A stretch of DNA of 64,000 nt from Cichorium intybus. Its lineage: Eukaryota; Streptophyta; Magnoliopsida; Asterales; Asteraceae. The notes below the pieces were generated by a model. The model saw only the letters and a list, made by a program, of their open reading frames with translations, had not been told where the DNA came from and did not search any database. The stretch covers positions 76,872,382 to 76,936,381 of the forward strand of contig CM042016.1 in the NCBI GenBank assembly GCA_023525715.1, written 5' to 3'. Both the position numbers and the translations under genes were made by a program. Every line of letters begins with the position of its first letter. Within the stretch, counting starts at the first letter, position 1. Below are positions 51,665 through 61,264 of the stretch, piece by piece.

Positions 51665-53938
51665 TGAAACGACCAAAACTTTCCTATATAAATATGTAAT
51701 ATAAGGTGTATGTACTTTAAAGCTTCATATGTAATAATATGAGAAATTTTGGTTTAAAAGGGTAATTTAGTCATTTTTCACATAAAGGGTAAATTGGTCA
51801 TTTGACCAAATGAGGAAAATACTATAAACTTTATTTATGATTTAGGACTAAAATGTAAGAATTATAGTTCCAAGTGGCCAACATAAGTGTTAGTGTCAAA
51901 AGTCTAAAGAATGCAAGCTTAGGGACCAAATTTGCAAAATTTTTATAAATAAAAATAAACATAAATGAGTGATTTATCACTCATTCTCCAGAAACTTGTA
52001 GAGTGATCGAGAGAGAAGAAGAAGAAACGGGAAGAAGAGGAAGAAGGAGAAATTTCATAAGAATTGGAAGAAGGAGTTGAGGATTCCTTAGTAATCAAGG
52101 TAAGAACTCCACTATTCATCATCTTCTCCATATGAAATCTGGAAATCCGAGTTATGAAGCTCATGAAATGTTTCCAGAAGTTCATCTCCATCAAGTCATG
52201 CTAAAACATCAATTGGATACACCTAGATTGCAAAGATTTTTGGAGTTTTAGTTAAATCATTGGAAGTGGGTTTTGAGCTCAAGAACCCTAGAAATTGGGT
52301 TATGAGTTTAAAACTGATTTCAAATGATTTAACAAGTTCAAAGGGTCATAAAGAGTGTAAGAAATCAGTTCTACACTTGAAAATCAAACAAAATGGATTT
52401 TTGGCTAAAAATGGGCATTACGGGAATGTTTTAAGCCTTGGAATGGAATTGTTGATTCCATGGTTTAAAACTACGAGTAAGCTGTTATTTTAGGCCTAAA
52501 AATGACTTTAAAATGATTAAGTTACATATTAAGGACTTAATCCTCGGACCATAGGACCTGCAGCACAAAAATCAGCAAAGAAGGAAGTTCCCAGGAGGAG
52601 CACGAGTCGTGCTCCCCATAGAACAAATATGGCACGACTCGTGCCAACAGCCTGTGAAAAATTAGTCCATTTTTAAGTTGGGAACTTGATGCTAGACTTG
52701 TCCGATGGGTCTATAATTCATACCATAAGCTTAAAATGGTATGAAAACACATGTAAAATTGTTAAATTGAGAATACGACCTCCCGAGGCTACTGTAGTAA
52801 AATACGTACAATATACGAGTTAACTAAAATTAGTTAATTAAAGGTTAGACACTTGACTTGACCCTTAATGATAAAACAAGGACTCTAACATGTTATAGAG
52901 TCAATTAGAATGTAAATTAATGTATCAAATACTATATATATATATATATATATATAGGTGCAAGTCAAATAGGTGGACACCGAAAGGGTAAAGAACCGAG
53001 GGAAGTCTAAACGACCTTTCAAGAGTCCTAAGGTGAGTAAATGTAGCATTTTCACCCATTTTGGGATACATGGCAATTAAATGAGTAGTTTTCAGATTTC
53101 ATATTGAAAGTGAACTGCTATATTTTGGAAGTGTGAATTTGGTAATAGCCTAGTTTGTGGTAAAAGTTTGTTATAGTCAAAAGTTTGGCAATTAGCCATT
53201 ATGTGTTCAAGTATTATCTCAGTTTTCAGAAAGTATTTTTCATAATTGACTGGTATTGTAGCTAGCATTCGTTAGTAAGGGAACTATGTTCCAACCTACC
53301 CGGGTTAGGTAAGGAGTCTACTGGGGACAACCCCTTCGCGAAGTAGACTGCCTCAGCACTTCTACTGTTAGTATTGATCCGTTCTTTCTAGCTGTAGAGA
53401 CTTGGGGTATCACTCATAGTGATTAACGCCCTAAGTATAAAAATTCCAGCAAGTTTATAAAACCAGTCAAAGAAAGTATAAAAGACATTATTTTTGCAAA
53501 GTTTAATATATGATGCTTTTGAAAAGTAAAAAGGTATAATATATGTATATTATGTAGTTTTGACAAAGACTTATGTTACGAAAGTTTATAAAAGTTAGGA
53601 AAAGAAATTTAACAATTGAGTCTAAAACTCATGTAACTCACGAGACAATTTGTCTTACATATTTTATTTTTATGCCATGTATTCCAGGTTCAGGTACAAA
53701 GTTGTGAGACAGTTTAAAGTTGCTAATAAGCACTAGGTGCAAAGGAGTGGAGCTGGATACAGCTTCCATATTTGGTATTGGTTGAATCCGTTTCTCTTAA
53801 ACTTATGGTTGTTTGATATTGTAAATGTGATACCCCTTTTGTTGTATTTAAACAACTACAATGGTTTTTATTAAACTGTGTTTTGTAAAATATGCTTTAT
53901 TGTAATATAAATGGTTTTGAAAAAGTTGGGGTGTTACA
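51665..53938 (+). repeat. 5' LTR of element E (2274 bp)
   Basis: Lacks about 61 bp present at about 60367-60427 of the 3' LTR, and has a longer TA run (52933-52956). It contains the palindromes at 52597-52615 and 52631-52645. Confidence 0.95.
52597..52645 (+). other. Paired palindromes in the element E LTR
   Basis: GGAGCACGA-G-TCGTGCTCC (52597-52615) and GGCACGA-C-TCGTGCC (52631-52645), each perfectly self-complementary around one base. Their 13-bp cores are also reverse complements of each other. Conserved in the 3' LTR at 59877-59895 and 59911-59925. Confidence 0.8.
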
Positions 53939-53941
53939 AGT

Positions 53942-53953
53942 TGGTATCAGAGC
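53942..53953 (+). other. PBS of element E
   Basis: TGGTATCAGAGC three bases after the LTR, complementary to initiator tRNA-Met. Confidence 0.9.
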
Positions 53954-54325
53954 CATAGTTTAAGCGAATTAGGATTGGATCATTCCACTCCTAGGCTTAG
54001 ACTAGTAAAATAGTTAGTTAAAGTGAATTACATAAATGGATATGTCTTAAGGAAATAAGACATTATTTGCTAATGGTATTATATGAATATATTTATGAGT
54101 TAAAAGTAGCTAATTGATGCTAGTGAACAGTAGAACCGAGCGGAAACATAGGGAACAACATGTGTAGGTGATTATGGTAATATGGGCCCGTATTATCATA
54201 ATCACAGGACGCGTATTGTGACTAGTGTAACCGCGAGGGAATACTGGGAAACTAGTGGAAAAGTAGTAAACTAATATTTTGATATATTATGAAAGACTAA
54301 AGTATTTGAAAATTTTATAGCAAAA
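53954..54325 (+). other. Leader of element E
   Basis: 372 bp between PBS and the gag ATG, AT-rich and without an ORF. Confidence 0.8.
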
Positions 54326-57300
54326 ATGCGGACTAGAAGTGGTCAAGGATCGTACGCAGAAAATCCGGATCCTAATGCAAGGCCTCCTATTCCTCCTCGA
54401 CAGCCCCAAGCCGTTGACGATGGCAATTCTAGGGGTGAGGCCAATCCACCTCCATTGACTTTGGAGGCGATTCAGAAGTTGTTACATGATTCACAAGTGC
54501 AAAACAGACAGGAAATGACTCGTCTTCTGGATGAGCGACTGGGCGAAAGATCAAAGTCACAACCTGAAGATAGCGAGAAAAGTGTGGCTCCTGAAGGCAC
54601 TAATCCGAGACAAACTTCTTCTCAGGGAGATTCTTCTTCCAAATCACAGCCTCAGTTCAAGACTAAAGGAGCCTGTACTTTCAAGGACTTTATGTCCTGT
54701 CGGCCAAAGGAGTTTAATGGGGAGATGGATCCACGAATAACAATACGGTGGTTGACCGAAATGGAACAAGTTCTTCGCATCTGTCGTTGTGACGAGGATA
54801 TGAAGGTCGGGTTTGCTTCTCAGATGTTAAAGGCTGAAGCTCTTACTTGGTGGAACACTCTCCGCCGAATCAAGGGGAGTGATTTTGTGGATGCGTTGAC
54901 TTGGGACGAGTTCGTTCAACGATTGAAAAACAAGTTCTGTTCAGCTAGGCATCGAGAGAATTTGGTTAATGAATTCTTTTCCCTTGCAAAGGAAAAACAA
55001 ACCGTTGATGAGTATACTAAAAAGTTCTGTGAGATGCTGCCATTTCTGGAAGATACATTACCGACCGAGGCCGGAAGGATAAACCGGTATGTTAATGGAT
55101 TGCCAGCAGACTACTCGCTAGAAGTTGGCAAGGCTACTACCCTTGATGAAGCCATTGAATCCGCGGCTCGGGTTGAAAGTATGATTGAGAAAAAGGCCAA
55201 AGAAAGACAAGTTTTTGCGGAGAAGCGAAAGTCTTCAGGAATCTCTGGAGCAAACAAGAAGAGTCGATTTTCATCAGGGTTTTCTAAACAAAGTGAAGTC
55301 AAGGAGTGTAAGAAGTGTGGTAAGAGGCATAGTGGAGAATGCAAGAAGGGTACCAGCGGGTTCTATAAATGTGGTCTACCGGGCCACCTAGCCAAAGATT
55401 GTAAAGTGAAAGATATTAGTGAAGTAGAATGCTACAATTGCCATGAAAAGGGACATTACAGCACCAATTGTCCCAAAAAGAAGAATGAAACATTAATTTC
55501 CACTGCGAGCAACAAGAAGACAGAACCAGCAAAGACGAAGGGAAGAGCGTTTCAGATGACCCTTGATGAGGCTAAAGAAGACCAAGATGTGGTTGCAGGT
55601 ACACTTATTGTAAACTCACAACCTGCTTATGTTCTTTTTGATTCTGGAGCACATTTCTCTTTTGTGTCCCATGACTTTACCAAGCGTCTGAACATGTCAA
55701 TGAAACCATTAGATAATACCTGTGTAATAGAAGTCGCGAATGGGGAGTTAGTTACGGTCCGTCATGTGTATGAGGAATGTCCGGTGGAGATTAATGGGCG
55801 AATTTTAAAGGCAAACTTGCTACCTATCGGGATTAAAGGATTCAATATTGTTATTGGGATGGATTGGCTCGGAGCTCATAATGCAAAAATTCTTTGTGGG
55901 AAACGGATAGTATCGATCAAAATGCCTGATGGTAGTAAAGTTTATATATATGGGGAACGCCGGAAGAACATGCAAAGTCTCATTACTGCTATTAAGGCCC
56001 GAAAATGCATCCGTAAAGGGTGTGAATCATTTATCGCTTATGTGATGAATGGGAAGAAGGAGAAGCAAAAGATGGAAGATATAAAAGTGGTCAATGAATT
56101 CCCTGAAGTTTTTCCCGATGACTTACCTGGGTTACCACCCATTAGGCAAGTCGAGTTTCGCATTGACCTTGTTCCTGGAGCAAGTCCCATTGCTCGTGCG
56201 CCGTACCGCCTTGCTCCTACAGAGATGAGAGAACTTATGTCTCAGTTGCAAGAACTTCTTGACAAGGGATTTATTCGTCCCAGTTTTTCCCCTTGGGGAG
56301 CTCCAGTATTGTTCGTCAAGAAGAAGGAGGGTACTATGCGTATGTGTATAGATTATCGTGAGCTCAATAAAGTGACCATCAAGAATCGATACCCTTTGCT
56401 ACGAATTGATGATTTATTCGATCAGTTACAGGGAGCTAGTTATTTCTCTAAAATTGACCTTCGTTCCGGATATCATCAAGTACGGGTGAAAGATGAAGAT
56501 GTATGCAAGACTGCATTTCGAACTCGATATGGTCACTATGAATTTTTAGTGATGCCATTCGGTCTCACTAATGCCCCAGCCGTGTTTATGGACCTTATGA
56601 ATAGGGTCTGTAAACCTTTCCTTGACAAATTTGTTATCGTTTTCATTGACGATATTTTAGTCTATTCAAAAAGTGAAGCGGAGCATGAAATGCACTTACG
56701 TGAAGTGTTGCAGACCTTGAAGAATGAACAGTTATATGCGAAGTTATCAAAGTGTGACTTTTGGTTGCGGGAAGTCCAGTTTCTGGGTCATGTTGTTTCA
56801 GCCGAAGGTATTAAAGTAGACCCAGCAAAAATAGAAGCGGTAATGAAATGGGAACCACCGAAGACACCTACAGAAGTTAGAAGTTTTCTTGGGTTAGCCG
56901 GTTATTACCGACGATTTATCCAAGATTTTTCTAAAATAGCGGTGCCATTGACTCAGTTAACTCGGAAAGAAGTGAAGTTTATCTGGGGAGAAAAACAGCA
57001 AGAAGCCTTTGAAATACTGAAAAAGAAGTTATGTGAAGCTCCAGTATTATCTTTACCAGAAGGCACAGAAGAGTTTGTAGTATACAGCGATGCGTCTAAT
57101 AGAGGTCTCGGTTGTGTACTTATGCAACGGGGCAAAGTTATTGCCTATGCTTCTAGACAGCTAAAAGATGCAGAGACACGTTATACTACTCATGATCTGG
57201 AATTGGCTGCCATTGTCTTTGCATTGAAGATTTGGAGGCACTATCTGTATGGGACGAAATGCAAGATATATACAGATCATAAAAGTCTACAATATCTTTT

Positions 57301-58903
57301 TACTCAAAAAGAATTGAATTTAAGACAGACACGGTGGATTGAGCTTGTGAATGATTATGACTGTGAAATAATTTATCACGAAGGAAAAGCTAATGTAGTA
57401 GCCGATGCTTTAAGCCGAAAGGTTCGTGAAAAAGTTATTAAAGGAAGATCCATGCGAATTGAAGTGGTCTCAACTTTAATTCAAAAGATTAAAGAAGGTC
57501 AAGACGATGCTTTAACTGAAGAGAATATAAAGAAAGAAAAGCTTGGGAAAAAGGTGGTGTTTGAAGAAAATACTCAAGGGTTACGTACTTTTAAAGGACG
57601 TATTTGGGTACCTAAGTATGGTGCAACTAGAAAGATAATCTTGGATGATTCTCACAAATCCAAGTATTCTATACATCCTGGAAGTACAAAAACATATCAA
57701 GATTTGAAGCAGCATTATTGGTGGCCAGGAATGAAAAAGAGAATAGCAAAGTACATATCCCACTATGACACTTGTGCACAAGTAAAAGCAGAACATCAGG
57801 TGCCGTATGGTACTGCGCAGTCATTACAAATACCAGAAGGGAAATGGGAAGAACTAACCATGGATTTTGTCATGGGACTGCTAAGAACACGGAGGGGACA
57901 CGATAGTATATGGGTCATTGTTGACAGATTGACTAAAAGTGCCCTATTCCTCGCGATGAAAGAAACTGCCTCACTTGGAGAATTAGCTCAGTTATACATC
58001 GATGAAGTGATCAGACGTTATGGAGCACCTTTGTCCATAGTCTCAGATAGAGATCCTCGATTCACGTCCAATTTCTGGGATTCTCTACAAGAAAAGATGG
58101 GGACACGAATCAAGATGAGTACAGCCTATCACCCTCAGACAGATGGGCAAAGCGAACGTACTATACAGACCTTGGAGGATATGTTGAGATCGTGTGTTAT
58201 CGATTTTGGAGGTAATTGGGACCAGCACCTACCATTAGTAGAATTCTCGTATAACAATAGTTACCACTCAAGCATCAAGATGCCGCCTTTTGAAGCCTTA
58301 TATGGTAGAAAATGTAGAACCCCAATGTGTTGGTTAGAAGCAGGCGAAGCAAAACTCACTGGACCAGAAATTGTAAGAATGACAAATGAAAAGATTGGTG
58401 TAATACAGTCCAACATGAAAGCCGCGCAAGATCGCCAAAGAAGCTACTCAAATTTGAAGAAAAGACCATATGATCTAAAAGAAGGCGATTTGGTAATGAT
58501 AAAAGTATCACCTTGGAAGGGAGTGATAAGATTTGGCAAGAAAGGGAAGTTGAGTCCAAGATACATTGGACCCTTCAAAATACTGAAAAGAATTGGTTTA
58601 CAAGCCTTCAAGCTGGAGTTGCCACAAGAACCCAGGGGAATACATGATACATTTCATGTATGCTATCTCAAGAAGTACTTTGGAAAGAAGGAATTAACCA
58701 TTCCTTTAGAAGAAGTAAGAGTGGAAGCACCTAACAGACTAGTTGAAGAACCAGAGGCGATGTTAGAGGTGAAGACCAAGAAACTAAGGAACAGAGAGAT
58801 TGATCTAGTATTGGTCAAGTGGAAGCATTCACTGGGTTCAGATTTGACTTGGGAAACCTTAGAAAGCATGAAAAGAAGATACCCTAATTTTTACAGATTT
58901 TGA
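54326..58903 (+). CDS. Gag-pol polyprotein of element E
   Basis: 1525 codons without interruption. Gag core lies at about residues 118-300 (FNGEMDPRITIRWL, EALTWWNTL). Three CCHC-like knuckles follow at 327-385, but the second reads FYKCGLPGHLAKDC with Phe for the first Cys. Protease is near 434 (FDSGAHFSF). RT spans about 605-790 (YRELNKVTIKNRYPL, FIDDILVYS). RNase H lies at about 916-1035 (YSDASNRGLG, TDHKSLQYL, VADALSRK). The integrase zinc module is near 1115-1155, but CxxC reads YDTC, so one zinc ligand is lost (TAT where TGT is expected). DDE residues are present: MDFV, VSDRD, QSERT. The C-terminus (about 1465-1525, LVLVKWKHSLGSDLTWE) is chromodomain-like. First ATG used as start. Confidence 0.95.
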   Translation: MRTRSGQGSYAENPDPNARPPIPPRQPQAVDDGNSRGEANPPPLTLEAIQKLLHDSQVQNRQEMTRLLDERLGERSKSQPEDSEKSVAPEGTNPRQTSSQGDSSSKSQPQFKTKGACTFKDFMSCRPKEFNGEMDPRITIRWLTEMEQVLRICRCDEDMKVGFASQMLKAEALTWWNTLRRIKGSDFVDALTWDEFVQRLKNKFCSARHRENLVNEFFSLAKEKQTVDEYTKKFCEMLPFLEDTLPTEAGRINRYVNGLPADYSLEVGKATTLDEAIESAARVESMIEKKAKERQVFAEKRKSSGISGANKKSRFSSGFSKQSEVKECKKCGKRHSGECKKGTSGFYKCGLPGHLAKDCKVKDISEVECYNCHEKGHYSTNCPKKKNETLISTASNKKTEPAKTKGRAFQMTLDEAKEDQDVVAGTLIVNSQPAYVLFDSGAHFSFVSHDFTKRLNMSMKPLDNTCVIEVANGELVTVRHVYEECPVEINGRILKANLLPIGIKGFNIVIGMDWLGAHNAKILCGKRIVSIKMPDGSKVYIYGERRKNMQSLITAIKARKCIRKGCESFIAYVMNGKKEKQKMEDIKVVNEFPEVFPDDLPGLPPIRQVEFRIDLVPGASPIARAPYRLAPTEMRELMSQLQELLDKGFIRPSFSPWGAPVLFVKKKEGTMRMCIDYRELNKVTIKNRYPLLRIDDLFDQLQGASYFSKIDLRSGYHQVRVKDEDVCKTAFRTRYGHYEFLVMPFGLTNAPAVFMDLMNRVCKPFLDKFVIVFIDDILVYSKSEAEHEMHLREVLQTLKNEQLYAKLSKCDFWLREVQFLGHVVSAEGIKVDPAKIEAVMKWEPPKTPTEVRSFLGLAGYYRRFIQDFSKIAVPLTQLTRKEVKFIWGEKQQEAFEILKKKLCEAPVLSLPEGTEEFVVYSDASNRGLGCVLMQRGKVIAYASRQLKDAETRYTTHDLELAAIVFALKIWRHYLYGTKCKIYTDHKSLQYLFTQKELNLRQTRWIELVNDYDCEIIYHEGKANVVADALSRKVREKVIKGRSMRIEVVSTLIQKIKEGQDDALTEENIKKEKLGKKVVFEENTQGLRTFKGRIWVPKYGATRKIILDDSHKSKYSIHPGSTKTYQDLKQHYWWPGMKKRIAKYISHYDTCAQVKAEHQVPYGTAQSLQIPEGKWEELTMDFVMGLLRTRRGHDSIWVIVDRLTKSALFLAMKETASLGELAQLYIDEVIRRYGAPLSIVSDRDPRFTSNFWDSLQEKMGTRIKMSTAYHPQTDGQSERTIQTLEDMLRSCVIDFGGNWDQHLPLVEFSYNNSYHSSIKMPPFEALYGRKCRTPMCWLEAGEAKLTGPEIVRMTNEKIGVIQSNMKAAQDRQRSYSNLKKRPYDLKEGDLVMIKVSPWKGVIRFGKKGKLSPRYIGPFKILKRIGLQAFKLELPQEPRGIHDTFHVCYLKKYFGKKELTIPLEEVRVEAPNRLVEEPEAMLEVKTKKLRNREIDLVLVKWKHSLGSDLTWETLESMKRRYPNFYRF

Positions 58904-58928
58904 AGCGATTCCGAGGACGGAATCCTAA

Positions 58929-58943
58929 TTAGGGGGAGGTAGT
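58929..58943 (+). other. PPT of element E
   Basis: Purine run AGGGGGAGGTAGT just before the 3' LTR TGAAACG. Confidence 0.85.
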
Positions 58944-61259
58944 TGAAACGACCAAAACTTTCCTATATAAATATGTAATATAAGGTGTATGTACTTTAAA
59001 GCTTCATATGTAATAATATGAGAAATTTTGGTTTAAAAGGGTAATTTAGTCATTTTTCACATAAAGGGTAAATTGGTCATTTGACCAAATGAGGAAAATA
59101 CTATAAACTTTATTTATGATTTAGGACTAAAATGTAAGAATTATAGTTCCAAGTGGCCAACATAAGTGTTAGTGTCAAAAGTCTAAAGAATGCAAGCTTA
59201 GGGACCAAATTTGCAAAATTTTTATAAATAAAAATAAACATAAATGAGTGATTTATCACTCATTCTCCAGAAACTTATAGAGTGATCGAGAGAGAAGAAG
59301 AAGAAACGGGAAGAAGAGGAAGAAGGAGAAATTTCATAAGAATTGGAAGAAGGAGTTGAGGATTCCTTAGTAATCAAGGTAAGAACTCCACTATTCATCA
59401 TCTTCTCCATATGAAATCTGGAAATCCGAGTTATGAAGCTCATGAAATGTTTCCAGAAGTTCATCTCCATCAAGTCATGCTAAAACATCAATTGGATACA
59501 CCTAGATTGCAAAGAGTTTTTGGAGTTTTAGTTAAATCCTTGGAAGTGGGTTTTGAGCTCAAGAACCCTAGAAATTGGGTTATGAGTTTAAAACTGATTT
59601 CAAATGATTTAACAAGTTCAAAGGGTCATAAAGAGTGTAAGAAATCAGTTCTACACTTGAAAATCAAACAAAATGGATTTTTGGCTAAAAATGGGCATTA
59701 CGGGAATGTTTTAAGCCTTGGAATGGAATTGTTGATTCCATGGTTTAAAACTACGAGTAAGCTGTTATTTTAGGCCTAAAAATGACTTTAAAATGATTAA
59801 GTTACATATTAAGGACTTAATCCTCGGACCATAGGACCTGCAGCACAAAAATCAGCAAAGAAGGAAGTTCCCAGGAGGAGCACGAGTCGTGCTCCCCATA
59901 GAACAAATATGGCACGACTCGTGCCAACAGCCTGTGAAAAATTAGTCCATTTTTAAGTTGGGAACGTGATGCTAGACTTGTCCGATGGGTCTATAATTCA
60001 TACCATAAGCTTAAAATGGTATGAAAACACATGTAAAATTGTTAAATTGAGAATACGACCTCCCGAGGCTACTGTAGTAAAATACGTACAATATACGAGT
60101 TAACTAAAATTAGTTAATTAAAGGTTAGACACTTGACTTGACCCTTAATGATAAAACAAGGACTCTAACATGTTATAGAGTCAATTAGAATGTAAATTAA
60201 TGTATCAAATACTATATATATAGGTGCAAGTCAAATAGGTGGACACCGAAAGGGTAAAGAACCGAGGGAAGTCTAAACGACCTTTCAAGAGTCCTAAGGT
60301 GAGTACATGTAGCATTTTCACCCATTTTGGGATACATGGCAATTAAATGAGTAGTTTTCAGATTTCATACAGTATTTTATATATGTGAAAATTATTCGCA
60401 AGAATGGTATTTCCTTAACTCATATTGAAAGTGAACTGCTATATTTTGGAAGTGTGAATTTGGTAATAGCCTAGTTTGTGGTAAAAGTTTGTTATAGTCA
60501 AAAGTTTGGCAATTAGCCATTATGTGTTCAAGTATTATCTCAGTTTTCAGAAAGTATTTTTCATAATTGACTGGTATTGTAGCTAGCATTCGTTAGTAAG
60601 GGAACTATGTTCCAACCTACCCGGGTTAGGTAAGGAGTCTACTGGGGACAACCCCTTCGCGAAGTAGACTGCCTCAGCACTTCTACTGTTAGTATTGATC
60701 CGTTCTTTCTAGCTGTAGAGACTTGGGGTATCACTCATAGTGATTAACGCCCTAAGTATAAAAATTCCAGCAAGTTTATAAAACCAGTCAAAGAAAGTAT
60801 AAAAGACATTATTTTTGCAAAGTTTAATATATGATGCTTTTGAAAAGTAAAAAGGTATAATATATGTATATTATGTAGTTTTGACAAAGACTTATGTTAC
60901 GAAAGTTTATAAAAGTTAGGAAAAGAAATTTAACAATTGAGTCTAAAACTCATGTAACTCACGAGACAATTTGTCTTACGTATTTTATTTTTATGCCATG
61001 TATTCCAGGTTCAGGTACAAAGTTGTGAGACAGTTTGAAGTTGCTAATAAGCACTAGGTGCAAAGGAGTGGAGCTGGATACAGCTTCCATATTTGGTATT
61101 GGTTGAATCCGTTTCTCTTAAACTTATGGTTGTTTGATATTGTAAATGTGATACCCCTTTTGTTGTATTTAAACAACTACAATGGTTTTTATTAAACTGT
61201 GTTTTGGAAAATATGCTTTATTGTAATATAAATGGTTTTGAAAAAGTTGGGGTGTTAGA
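58944..61259 (+). repeat. 3' LTR of element E (2316 bp)
   Basis: Longer partner of 51665-53938. Its last bases are GA rather than CA, a terminal substitution. Confidence 0.95.
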
Positions 61260-61264
61260 TGGGC

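Larger units (their letters stand above)
51665..61259 (+). mobile_element. Element E: Ty3/gypsy chromovirus (Tekay/Del-like), nested in element D
   Basis: Flanked by TGGGC duplications (51660-51664 and 61260-61264). LTRs of 2274 and 2316 bp begin TGAAACGACC. The 5' LTR ends TTACA and the 3' LTR TTAGA. PBS TGGTATCAGAGC (53942-53953) and PPT at 58929-58943. One gag-pol frame. The LTRs differ by few substitutions plus two length changes, so this is the youngest-looking insertion in the window. Confidence 0.95.
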
